From assembly GCA_947461225.1 (NCBI GenBank), contig CANHJV010000004.1, positions 1 to 56,093 of the forward strand: a stretch of DNA of 56,093 nucleotides, written 5' to 3'. Both the position numbers and the translations under genes were made by a program. This document shows positions 43,676 through 51,883 of the stretch, one piece after another. This DNA comes from Gemmatimonadota bacterium (GTDB lineage Bacteria; Gemmatimonadota; Gemmatimonadetes; Gemmatimonadales; Gemmatimonadaceae). The notes under the pieces were generated by a model that searched no databases, had not been told where the DNA came from, and worked only from the letters and a program-made list of their open reading frames with translations. The number at the start of each line of letters is the position of its first letter. Within the stretch, counting starts at the first letter, position 1.

Positions 43676-44041
43676 TTACGCCGCCAGCACGCGATTCACG
43701 GCTTCGAGCACGCGACTGGGCTGAAACGGCTTCACGACGAAGTCTTTGGCACCCGCCTGAATGGCTTCGACCACCAGCGCCTGCTGACCCATCGCACTGC
43801 ACATGAGAATGCGCGCGGCGGGATCGAGCGTCGTGATCTCGCGCACCGCATCGATGCCACCCATGTCTGGCATCACGATGTCCATCGTGACGAGGTCCGG
43901 GCGGAGCTGTTGGTAGCGCTCCACGGCCTGGACGCCTGTTTCCGCTTCTCCGATGATCTCGAAGCCCGCCTGAGTGAGAATGTCCCCCACCATGGTGCGC
44001 ATGAAGATCGCGTCGTCGCAAATGAGTACCGTTCGGCTCAC
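43676..44041 (-). CDS. cheY: single-domain response regulator CheY
   Basis: 121 residues from the GTG at 44041, which overlaps the cheW stop as GTGA and has GAGGG a few bases upstream. A stand-alone receiver: acidic pocket LICDDAIFMR, phospho-acceptor D54 in VTMDIVMPDMGG, ILMCSAMG serine and FVVKPF lysine. The frame is open upstream to 44374 but that part is a shadow of cheW. Its output target is not a flagellar switch gene here. Confidence 0.93.
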   Translation of the reverse strand: MSRTVLICDDAIFMRTMVGDILTQAGFEIIGEAETGVQAVERYQQLRPDLVTMDIVMPDMGGIDAVREITTLDPAARILMCSAMGQQALVVEAIQAGAKDFVVKPFQPSRVLEAVNRVLAA

Positions 44042-44532
44042 CGTTCCCTCTCGTCGGCTGAATGCAGGTGCCGCGCGCAGAGCGCCACGGCGTCCAGCGG
44101 CACGATGCGATCGAGGGTGGCCGCGGACTCGGGTTGGACCTCGAGCGACGCCTCCAGCACGCGGACATCGTGCACGGCATGCACGGCGAGCCCGATGAGG
44201 CGCGATCCGTACTCGAGGAGGACGACCGACCCCGCCGTGACGGCACGCTCTCCCGACAGGAGGGCTTGGAGGTCCAGCACGGTGACGATGGCGCCCCGCA
44301 CGTTGACGATGCCGCGCAGCACCGGCGGACTGCCGGGCACGCGGCGGAGGGCCGCACTCCGGATCACCTCGCAAACCTGCTCGACCGGGATGCCGAACGC
44401 CCCCCGGTCGGCCGCGACGACCAGCACCCGGGGGCGCTGGTCGTCGCCGTCGTCGCTAATCGAGGGCGTCGTCGTGATCGTCCGGCTTGTGTCCGGGGAG
44501 GACTTCGTCGGTTTTGTAGAACCCGAAGACAT
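44038..44532 (-). CDS. cheW: CheW chemotaxis coupling protein
   Basis: 164 residues if started at the ATG at 44532, which would overlap the rluD end by 77 bases; a GTG near 44427 is an alternative that begins at VLVVAADRGAFGIPVEQVCE. The CheW domain is clear: PPVLRGIVNVRGAIVTVLDL, LLEYGSRLIGLAVHAVHDV and a C-terminal helix. First gene of the chemosensory cluster in transcription order. Confidence 0.9.
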   Translation of the reverse strand: MSSGSTKPTKSSPDTSRTITTTPSISDDGDDQRPRVLVVAADRGAFGIPVEQVCEVIRSAALRRVPGSPPVLRGIVNVRGAIVTVLDLQALLSGERAVTAGSVVLLEYGSRLIGLAVHAVHDVRVLEASLEVQPESAATLDRIVPLDAVALCARHLHSADERER

Positions 44533-45502
44533 CGAGCGGATCCTGGTGCGTGGCGAGTTCCGGCATGAGGCTGACCACCGACAACGAGTGCCGCAGGTCC
44601 GCCGGGAGCGGCGAACGCAGGTCGACCGGCGCCCCGGTGATCGGATGACGGAAGCGCAGCCAGGCCGCGTGCAGGAAGTGCCGCTTGCCGGGCAACTCTA
44701 CCAGGCGCCGTCCCCCCCCTCCCCCGTACGTATCGTCGCCCACCACCGGGTGGCCGATCGCCGATAAGTGCACACGGATCTGATGCGTCCGCCCGCTGTG
44801 CAGGTGGGCCCGCAGCAGATCGGCCGAGTCGAAACGACCGAGGCGCACGAAATCGGTTCGCGACATCCGTCCATCAGGGACGATCGTCATCTTGGTTCGG
44901 TCCCGTGGATCGCGGCCGATCGGCTTTTCCACCGTGATGTTGTCGGTGGCGAGGTGTCCCCAGCAGAGGGCCACGTACCGGCGCGTGACCTTGCGGGCGG
45001 CCAGCGCTGCGCTGAGCGACCGGTGGGCGACATCGGTCTTGGCGACGATGAGCAGGCCCGAGGTGTCCTTGTCGAGACGGTGCACGAGGCCGGCGCGCTC
45101 CTCGCTACCACCGTCGGCCAACGGCTCGCCCCGACCGATCAGGGCGTTCACCAGCGTGCCCGTCCAATTGCCCGGCGCCGGGTGCACGACCATACCGGCG
45201 GCCTTGTCGACCACCAGCAGGTACTCGTCTTCGTAGACGATATCGAGCGGAATGTTCTCCGGGATGATGTCGCGGCCCGGCGGCGGCGGAATGACGACGT
45301 GCAGGCGATCGCCGGCCAGGCTGCGATACGACGCCTTCTCGGCCTTGCCGTTCACGGTCACCTGTCCGGTGGCGATCAGCGTTGCCGCCTGCGTCCGGGA
45401 CAGCTCGCACCGGCGCGACACCAGCAGATCGAGCCGTTCGCCGACGTCGCCGCTGTCGTCCGTGAGGTCGAAGTCGTGCACCACGTCCGGAGACGCGCTC
45501 AC
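44456..45502 (-). CDS. rluD: RluD-type 23S rRNA pseudouridine synthase
   Basis: 348 residues from the GTG at 45502 (GTGA overlap with the second lspA); the frame is open to 45559 but overlaps lspA. An S4 RNA-binding domain (ERLDLLVSRRCELSRTQ) precedes the catalytic domain with HRLDKDTSGLLIVAK (catalytic D144) and SGRTHQIRVHLSAIGHPVVGD. The tail after about residue 310 is extended. It isomerises uridines in helix 69 of 23S rRNA if a true RluD; RluA/RluC assignment cannot be excluded. Confidence 0.9.
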   Translation of the reverse strand: MSASPDVVHDFDLTDDSGDVGERLDLLVSRRCELSRTQAATLIATGQVTVNGKAEKASYRSLAGDRLHVVIPPPPGRDIIPENIPLDIVYEDEYLLVVDKAAGMVVHPAPGNWTGTLVNALIGRGEPLADGGSEERAGLVHRLDKDTSGLLIVAKTDVAHRSLSAALAARKVTRRYVALCWGHLATDNITVEKPIGRDPRDRTKMTIVPDGRMSRTDFVRLGRFDSADLLRAHLHSGRTHQIRVHLSAIGHPVVGDDTYGGGGGRRLVELPGKRHFLHAAWLRFRHPITGAPVDLRSPLPADLRHSLSVVSLMPELATHQDPLDVFGFYKTDEVLPGHKPDDHDDALD

Positions 45503-46050
45503 GAGGTCGCCGCTTGCTGCTGTGCTTTGTCCAACTGCCACAATGCGATCACGAGACAACCGGCTCCGATAGTAACGGCAGTGTCGGCCACGTTGAACGT
45601 CCAGAAGCGGACGTCGCCGAACCCGATGTCGATGAAATCCACGACGCCGTCTCGCAGCCGAATGCGATCGAGCAGGTTGCCGATGGCTCCCCCGACCACG
45701 ACGGGCACGCCAAAGGCGGCGAGCCGTGAGATCCGGGTGAGGTCGGCCGTGGCGCGAATCAGCACCACGACAATCACGACGCTGAGCGCCGCAAAAATCC
45801 AGCGTGACGCGGGACCGAGGTGCATGCCGAAGGCCGCCCCCGGGTTGTACGCGAGCGTGAACCGCACCACATCGCCCATGATCTGATGCGGCATGTGGCG
45901 TGGCGCGAGGTACTCGACGGCCAGCGCTTTTGAGATCGCGTCGGCGGCCGTGACGAGCAGCACCAGTATCCAGAAGCGCGGTGTGGACGACGCCGCCGGC
46001 ACGTCGTTGACGACGGCCGACGCGGTGGCACTACGGGTTGAGTTGGTCAT
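45499..46050 (-). CDS. lspA: lipoprotein signal peptidase, second copy
   Basis: 183 residues with four membrane helices. The LspA signatures are intact: TAADAISKALAVEYL, FTLAYNPGAAFGM, GGAIGNLLDRIRLRDGVVDF and TFNVADTAVTIG, so both catalytic aspartates are present. It cleaves signal peptides of prolipoproteins. The ATG at 46050 overlaps the first lspA stop as ATGA. The N-terminal 25 residues are extra and polar. Confidence 0.93.
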   Translation of the reverse strand: MTNSTRSATASAVVNDVPAASSTPRFWILVLLVTAADAISKALAVEYLAPRHMPHQIMGDVVRFTLAYNPGAAFGMHLGPASRWIFAALSVVIVVVLIRATADLTRISRLAAFGVPVVVGGAIGNLLDRIRLRDGVVDFIDIGFGDVRFWTFNVADTAVTIGAGCLVIALWQLDKAQQQAATS

Positions 46051-46577
46051 AGCGAGCGGTCGGCGGATTCATGGGAGCTGTCCGCGGCGGCCGCGGCGGC
46101 CGCCATCTCGCGCTTCTCCTCGCCCCAGAGCACCAGCGCCAGCAGGAACGCGCCGCCGCTGACGGCCATGTCGGCCACATTGAACGTGGGCCAGCGATGT
46201 ACGCCGAAGCCAATATCGATGAAGTCGACAACGCCCAGATCGGACCGGATGCGGTCGATCACGTTGCCGAGGGCGCCGGCCGCCACGAGGGAGACGGCCA
46301 GCACTTTACGCAGGTCGTCGTGCGCCGTTTGCTGATAAAGCCGCCAGAGGATCACGAGGGCGCCGCACGTGAGCGCCATGAAAATCCAACGCGAGTAGTC
46401 GCCCAGATGCAGCCCGAAGGCCGCTCCCGGGTTGTACACGAGTGCGAACCGGAACCAGTTCCCGAACACCGGATTGGACAGACCGGAAGGCGCAAGCGTG
46501 GCCACCGCCACGGCCTTGGTGATCAGGTCGAGGACGAGGACAACGAGGAGAACCGGAATTGCGACGAGTGCCTTCAC
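46047..46577 (-). CDS. lspA: lipoprotein signal peptidase, first copy
   Basis: 176 residues from the GTG at 46577, which follows the DksA stop as TGATGTG. Four helices; signatures LVLDLITKAVAVATL, FALVYNPGAAFGL, AGALGNVIDRIRSDLGVVDF and TFNVADMAVSGG are complete. A charged alanine-rich tail follows. The two LspA proteins resemble each other in motif order and spacing, a tandem duplication or ancient paralogy. Confidence 0.93.
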   Translation of the reverse strand: MKALVAIPVLLVVLVLDLITKAVAVATLAPSGLSNPVFGNWFRFALVYNPGAAFGLHLGDYSRWIFMALTCGALVILWRLYQQTAHDDLRKVLAVSLVAAGALGNVIDRIRSDLGVVDFIDIGFGVHRWPTFNVADMAVSGGAFLLALVLWGEEKREMAAAAAAADSSHESADRSL

Positions 46578-46578
46578 A

Positions 46579-47007
46579 TCAGCCCTTTTTAGCGTCTTCC
46601 TCACGCTGCTTGCACGCAAAGCAGTAGCGCGCATGCGGCAAGGCGTCGAGTCGCTCGAAAGCGATGTCTTCCCCACACTGGTGGCACTTGCCGAAGGTTT
46701 CGGGCGTCTTGTACAACCGGCGCAGCGCCTGGTCGATGTGAAAGAGGAACCGCCCTTCCTGCGAGGCGAACAAGAACGCTTTTTCGCGTTCCATCGCATC
46801 GGTCCCCTGATCGGCCATATGGAACGAGTAGGCACTGGTGTCGCCATCGGCTTCGCCATTCGGACCGAAGGCTTCGCCGTGGTGCCCCAGTTCCTTGAGC
46901 ACGCGCTTCCGTTCTTCGAGCAAACGCTTTTCGAAATGCTGCAGGTGCTTCTTGGGCATCGGCTTCGACTTCTTCGCGTCCTTTGATCCGGCGTTGGATG
47001 CAGCCAT
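46579..47007 (-). CDS. DksA/TraR-family zinc-finger protein
   Basis: 142 residues from the ATG at 47007, which overlaps the ileS stop as TAATG. A lysine-rich N-terminus, a coiled-coil segment (HLQHFEKRLLEERKRVLKEL), then LRRLYKTPETFGKCHQCGED and YCFACK with four zinc-binding cysteines. Such proteins bind RNA polymerase (DksA) or are smaller conjugative regulators (TraR). Genes of this type next to lspA and ileS are common outside Proteobacteria, and their role there is unclear. Confidence 0.85.
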   Translation of the reverse strand: MAASNAGSKDAKKSKPMPKKHLQHFEKRLLEERKRVLKELGHHGEAFGPNGEADGDTSAYSFHMADQGTDAMEREKAFLFASQEGRFLFHIDQALRRLYKTPETFGKCHQCGEDIAFERLDALPHARYCFACKQREEDAKKG

Positions 47008-50000
47008 TACGACCCTTCCTTGGTGAGCGCGAGGCGGATCGAACGTCCATCGACGTCCACCACCTGCGTCGCGGTCCACGTGGAACCGTTGCCATCTGCA
47101 TGGAACGGCGAGCCAGCCTCCGTGCCGAGCAGCAATCGCACGGCCAGCACCTCGTCGGCGATCCGGCCACGGTGCGTGGCCACAGCGCCCTCCAGCTCCT
47201 CATCCCCGGCGATGGCCACCGTGATGCGGTCACTCACGTCGAGCTGCGCTTCCTTGCGGAGACGCTGCACCTTGCTGATCACCTCGCGGGCCAATCCTTC
47301 TGCCCGAAGCTCGGGGGTAATCGTGGGGTCGAGCGCCACGCCATACCCCCCATTTTCCTGAACCACCGCAGCACCCGAGGCGCGACGGATGATGGCGACG
47401 TCGTCGGGGGCAATCAAGCGCGACACCCCCTCCACCTCGATCGTGACCGATTCGCCACCGGCCAGCTGGCGGATGAGCTCGACAGGCATGTCGGGGACGG
47501 CGGCGGCCACCAGCGGCGTTTCCTTGCCGAACTTCTTGCCGAGGGTGCGGAAGTTGCCCTTCACCTCGAGCGAGACGAGGGCGTCCGTGGACGTCACGAA
47601 CTCCACCCGCTTCACGTTGATCTCGGACGCCAGCAGGTCGCCCAGCGCCGCCGCCGGTTCGGGGTTCCCGGGCACGACGCACTGCACCGACGGCAGCGGC
47701 TGACGCACGTTCACGTCGGCCACGTCGCGGGCGGCCCGCGCCAGCCCCGCCAGGGTCCGGATGTCGTCCATCGCGGCCTCGAGCGTGTCGTCCGTCGGCG
47801 TCGGGTGCGCCCGCGTGTACGACGCGAGGTGCACCGACGTGCCGGTGAGCGCCCGATGCACCGCATCGGTCATGAACGGGGCGAACGGTGCCAACAAGCG
47901 GCAGGTGACGGCCAGCACTTCGTGGAGGGTGGCGAAGGCGGCCCGGTTGTCGGCGCTGTCGATTTCGTAGAAGCGGGCGCGCGACTGCCGCACGTACCAC
48001 TTCGAGACGTCGTCGTCCATGAACTGCATGACGCGACGCGCGGCCAGCGTGGCGTCGTACATGTTCAGGTGCCCATCGACTTCGGCTTCCACGCGGGTGA
48101 GACGCGACAGAATCCAGCGATCGAGCGCCGGGCGGTCGGCCACGGCCGGATCGTTCGCACTGGGTGTCCACCCGAAGTTGGCGTACTGCGCGAAGATGCC
48201 GTTGTACACGTTGCGGAACGTGAGCAGGAACCGTCCCGCCGTTTCGCGGATCGCGTTCTCGTCGAAGCGACGCGGCACCCACACCTGACTGGTCCCCACC
48301 AGGAACAGACGCACGGCATCGGCCCCGTGGCGCTCCAGGACTTCCCACGGGTCGACGGTGTTGCCCTTGCTCTTGGACATCTTCTGCCCCTGCGCGTCGA
48401 GCACGAGGTCGTTCACCACCACGTGGCGATACGGCGCGGCCGTGCGATCGGCGTTGTTGGGCAACGCATCACCCAGCCCCGTCGCGATCGCGATCAGCGA
48501 GTAGAACCAGCCGCGCGTCTGATCCACGCCTTCGCAGATGAAGTCGGCCGGGAACTGCGCCTCGACCTTATCGTGGTTCTCGAACGGATAGTGCCACTGC
48601 GCGAACGGCATCGAGCCCGAGTCGAACCAGGTGTCGATGACTTCCGGCACGCGACGCATGGTGCCCTTCCCCGACGGGGCCGGCCACGTGTACTGGTCGA
48701 TGTGCGGCTTGTGCGGATCGAAATCGTCGGGCAGCGGCCGGCCAATGCGCGCGGCCAGATCGGCATAGCTGCCGATCACGTCGATTTCGGTGGCGTCTTC
48801 GTCATTCACCCACACCGGCAACGGCGTGCCCCAATAGCGGTCACGCGAGATCGCCCAGTCCACGTTGTTGGCCAGCCACTCGCCGAAGCGACCGGTGCCG
48901 ACTTCGCTGGGATGCCAATCGACTGCCGCATTGCGTGCCATCAGGCTCTCACGCACCGCCGTGGTGCGCACGAACCACGAACCGCGCGCGTAGTACAGCA
49001 GGGGCGTGCCACAACGCCAGCAATGCGGATACGAGTGCGTGAACGTGCTGGCCTTCCACAGCACGTCGCGCTCGCGCAGCACCTCGATGATACGCGCATC
49101 GGCCTTCTTCACGAACACGCCGCCCACTTCCGGCACATCGTCGGTAAACTCACCGCGCGCCGTCACGGGCTGCAGGAACGCGAGTCCGTGACGCTGTCCG
49201 GCGGCGTAGTCGTCGGCACCAAAAGCCGGCGCCATGTGCACGACCCCGCTGCCGTCGTCCGCGCTCACGAAGTCTTCCGTCACGATCACTTCATGGCGGC
49301 CCTCTTCGGGGTACGGCACCCAATCCAACGGACGGCGATACCGCTTACCCGACAGCTCCGCGCCGGTCATCTGTCCGGTCACGTCCCACCGATCGGCCCA
49401 GTCGGCACCGAGCACCCCCGGCACGCGTGCCTCCGCGAGGATGATCGTCCACTCGGCGCCCGTCTTCTTCCGCAGCTCGACGTACACGAGCGTGGGATTC
49501 ACGGCGAGCGCGGTGTTCGACACCAGCGTCCACGGCGTGGTGGTCCACACCAGAATGCGACGGCGCTGCGCCGGGGCGTTGCCCTGCGCATCGAGCAGAT
49601 CGAGCGCCACGTACACGCTCGGATCCTCGACATCGTCGTAGCCCTGCGCCACTTCGTGGCTGGACAGCGCGGTGCCGCAACGTGCGCAGTACGGCAGGAT
49701 CTTGTGACCGCGCACCAGCAGCGACTTCTCGTGCAGCGTGCGCAACGCCCACCACACCGACTCCACGAAGTTGTGCGAGTACGTGACGTACGGGTCGTTG
49801 TAGTCGAGCCAATACGCGGTGCGCTGCGACAGCTTCTCCCAGTCGCCGCGATACTTGAACACGCTCTCGCGGCAGCGACGGTTGAACTCCGCCACGCCGG
49901 TCTGTTCGATCAACTGCTTACCGCCCAGCTTCGCGATCTCCGACGGATCGACGCCCTGCCGCGCGGCCTCTTCACGCTGCAGCTCCTTTTCGACTTCGAT

Positions 50001-50300
50001 CTCGACCGGCAGTCCGTGCGTATCCCACCCAGCCTTCCGCGGCACGAAGTACCCCTGCATCGCGCGATGGCGGCAGAAGAGGTCCTTGATAGTGCGCGAG
50101 AAGACGTGGTGAATGCCCGGGCGCCCGTTGGCCGTGGGCGGCCCCTCGTAGAACACGAACGGCGTGGCACCGGCGCGCGCCGCCTGTGCCTGCTCGAACA
50201 GGCGCTCGGCCTCCCAGCGGGCGAGCAGTGCCTGCTCGAAGGCGTCGGCGCCCGAGTCGGGAAGCAGCGGATACGTGGCGGAGTCCTGCGGTGCAGTCAT
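47007..50300 (-). CDS. ileS: isoleucyl-tRNA synthetase with GIHH signature
   Basis: 1097 residues, the length of the long IleRS2 type. The class I signature is altered: residues 62-65 read GIHH in ANGRPGIHHVFSRT where HIGH is normal. The KMSKS loop is intact (K640). Other landmarks are GWDTHGLPVEIEVEKEL, the CP1 editing domain and WISRD-like WAISRDRYWGTPLPVW, plus GVDQTRGWFYSL. The C-terminal extension (about 900-1097) is of the IleRS2 kind. It charges tRNA-Ile. Confidence 0.96.
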   Translation of the reverse strand: MTAPQDSATYPLLPDSGADAFEQALLARWEAERLFEQAQAARAGATPFVFYEGPPTANGRPGIHHVFSRTIKDLFCRHRAMQGYFVPRKAGWDTHGLPVEIEVEKELQREEAARQGVDPSEIAKLGGKQLIEQTGVAEFNRRCRESVFKYRGDWEKLSQRTAYWLDYNDPYVTYSHNFVESVWWALRTLHEKSLLVRGHKILPYCARCGTALSSHEVAQGYDDVEDPSVYVALDLLDAQGNAPAQRRRILVWTTTPWTLVSNTALAVNPTLVYVELRKKTGAEWTIILAEARVPGVLGADWADRWDVTGQMTGAELSGKRYRRPLDWVPYPEEGRHEVIVTEDFVSADDGSGVVHMAPAFGADDYAAGQRHGLAFLQPVTARGEFTDDVPEVGGVFVKKADARIIEVLRERDVLWKASTFTHSYPHCWRCGTPLLYYARGSWFVRTTAVRESLMARNAAVDWHPSEVGTGRFGEWLANNVDWAISRDRYWGTPLPVWVNDEDATEIDVIGSYADLAARIGRPLPDDFDPHKPHIDQYTWPAPSGKGTMRRVPEVIDTWFDSGSMPFAQWHYPFENHDKVEAQFPADFICEGVDQTRGWFYSLIAIATGLGDALPNNADRTAAPYRHVVVNDLVLDAQGQKMSKSKGNTVDPWEVLERHGADAVRLFLVGTSQVWVPRRFDENAIRETAGRFLLTFRNVYNGIFAQYANFGWTPSANDPAVADRPALDRWILSRLTRVEAEVDGHLNMYDATLAARRVMQFMDDDVSKWYVRQSRARFYEIDSADNRAAFATLHEVLAVTCRLLAPFAPFMTDAVHRALTGTSVHLASYTRAHPTPTDDTLEAAMDDIRTLAGLARAARDVADVNVRQPLPSVQCVVPGNPEPAAALGDLLASEINVKRVEFVTSTDALVSLEVKGNFRTLGKKFGKETPLVAAAVPDMPVELIRQLAGGESVTIEVEGVSRLIAPDDVAIIRRASGAAVVQENGGYGVALDPTITPELRAEGLAREVISKVQRLRKEAQLDVSDRITVAIAGDEELEGAVATHRGRIADEVLAVRLLLGTEAGSPFHADGNGSTWTATQVVDVDGRSIRLALTKEGS

Positions 50301-50355
50301 GAGAGCGGGTAATTCAGGGCGTTCAGGCAGACGGCGAAATAGCGGACCGTCGTGA

Positions 50356-51258
50356 TCACAACCGGGCGATGACGCCCGTCACGACGGCAGCCAACTTGGG
50401 TTCGGCGGAGCGGGCCACGCCCACGATCTGGGCAAGACTGGCCGGTTCGAGCGCATCGGGCAGACACTGGTCGGTAATGATGGACAGCCCCAGCACGCGC
50501 ATACCGCCGTGCAGCGCCACGATCACTTCCGGCACCGTGCTCATCCCCACCACGTCGGCCCCGATGCCACGCAGGAAGCGGTATTCGGCGCGGGTCTCGA
50601 GATTCGGCCCCTGCACCGCCACGTACACACCTTCCCGGAGCGTGATGCCGTGCTGCGACGCCACGTCGCGCGCGAGGACGCGCAAGGCGGGATCGTACGG
50701 CTCCGACATGTCGGGAAAGCGCACCCCGAGGGTATCGTCGTTCGGTCCGATGAGCGGATTGTCGCCAAGCAGATTGATGTGATCGGCGATCACCATGAGA
50801 TCGCCGGCGGCCCACAACGGATGCATCCCGCCGCACGCGTTGCTCACGATGAGCGTGTCGGCGCCGAGCGCGCGGAGCACGCGCACCGGGAACGTGACCT
50901 GCTGCAGCGAGTAGCCTTCATAGCGATGAAAGCGCCCCTGCATGGCCACCACCGTCTTGCCGCCCAACGTGCCGCACAGCAGGCGACCCTGATGCGATTC
51001 GACCGTGGAGAGCGGGAAGTTGGGCAGCTCCCCGTATTCGATGGTCTGCTCGATCTCGATCTCGTCAGCGAGGCCGCCGAGGCCGGTGCCGAGGATGATC
51101 GCGACATCGATGGGGCGCGGGAACCGCGCACGCACCGCCTGCGCACACGCTTCGATGCGCTCACGGGCGTGCAATCCGAGCGCCGGATGCGACAGGCCAA
51201 CGGCGGTGTGTTCCTGCGTGTCGGGGAGCGCCGGACGCGAGTGCTGCGGTGCGTTCAT
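50356..51258 (-). CDS. purine nucleoside phosphorylase (trimeric type)
   Basis: 300 residues from the ATG at 51258 (ATGA overlap with the DivIVA-like gene). Typical trimeric PNP motifs: IILGTGLGGLADEI, VESHQGRLLCGTLGG, MQGRFHRYEGYS, NACGGMHPLWAAGDLMVI, DHINLLGDNPLIG, YVAVQGPNLETRAEYRFLR and GADVVGMSTVPEV. It cleaves purine nucleosides with phosphate. The base-recognition position reads ITDQC (D263) where guanosine/inosine enzymes usually have Asn, so the substrate range is uncertain. Confidence 0.92.
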   Translation of the reverse strand: MNAPQHSRPALPDTQEHTAVGLSHPALGLHARERIEACAQAVRARFPRPIDVAIILGTGLGGLADEIEIEQTIEYGELPNFPLSTVESHQGRLLCGTLGGKTVVAMQGRFHRYEGYSLQQVTFPVRVLRALGADTLIVSNACGGMHPLWAAGDLMVIADHINLLGDNPLIGPNDDTLGVRFPDMSEPYDPALRVLARDVASQHGITLREGVYVAVQGPNLETRAEYRFLRGIGADVVGMSTVPEVIVALHGGMRVLGLSIITDQCLPDALEPASLAQIVGVARSAEPKLAAVVTGVIARL

Positions 51259-51866
51259 GCGTCGTCCTCGACGACATCGAGCCACGACGGCGTGGGGGCA
51301 GCGGGCCGTGGGGGCAACTCCCGAATCTCCTGCACCACCGACGGCTGGTCGCGCACCGCCGCCATGGTGCGGGGCGTGGTGAAGTCGGGGAGCGGCTCGG
51401 ACTCCGCCGCGTTCAGCTCGGTGAGCTGGCGCTCGAGATGATGACGCAGCTGCGCGAGGTAGGTACGACGCGTGCGCCAGAGCGCCTGCACCTCTTCCTC
51501 GGAGCGGCGCAGCTCGTCGCGCACCGTCTGCAGCAGCTTGTCGGCCTGCGCCTGCGCTTCACGCAGAATCAGCTGGGCCTCGCGCTCGGCCTGCTCCTTG
51601 ATCTCGCCGCGCAGTTGCTGGGCGCTCACGAGCGCTTCGTTCAGCGCCTTATCGCGCTCACGAAACGTCTTCAACTGCTCGTGGAAGTTGTGCGCCTTCT
51701 GGTCGAGCTCCTGGTTGGCGCGCGACAGACGCTCCAGCTCCTCGGCCACCTGCTCGCGGAACTGGTCCACGCGTGCGCGGTCATAGCCACGCAATGCGTT
51801 GCCGAAATCGAAGCGCCGCGCGTCGAGCGCGGTGAGATGGAAGCCTTGAGAGCCGTCGTCCGCCAT
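51255..51866 (-). CDS. DivIVA-domain coiled-coil protein
   Basis: 203 residues from the ATG at 51866. The N-terminal DivIVA membrane-binding pattern is present (FHLTALDARRFDFGNALRGY, then DRARVDQFREQVAEEL). A long coiled coil follows (LSRANQELDQKAHNFHEQL onward to about residue 160), then a proline-rich tail. DivIVA proteins mark poles and septa. It lies 17 bases before yggS in reverse order and overlaps the PNP gene. Confidence 0.85.
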   Translation of the reverse strand: MADDGSQGFHLTALDARRFDFGNALRGYDRARVDQFREQVAEELERLSRANQELDQKAHNFHEQLKTFRERDKALNEALVSAQQLRGEIKEQAEREAQLILREAQAQADKLLQTVRDELRRSEEEVQALWRTRRTYLAQLRHHLERQLTELNAAESEPLPDFTTPRTMAAVRDQPSVVQEIRELPPRPAAPTPSWLDVVEDDA

Positions 51867-51883
51867 GCGAATTCCCGGATGAA

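Noticed and set aside
43676-44374. 232-residue version of cheY extending into cheW
   Set aside because: The extra N-terminal 111 residues are arginine/alanine-rich and antiparallel to nothing known; the GTG at 44041 with a ribosome binding site gives a normal-length receiver.
46983-50312. 1109-codon open frame on the plus strand
   Set aside because: Antisense to ileS; composition is typical of GC-rich shadow frames and no family is recognisable.
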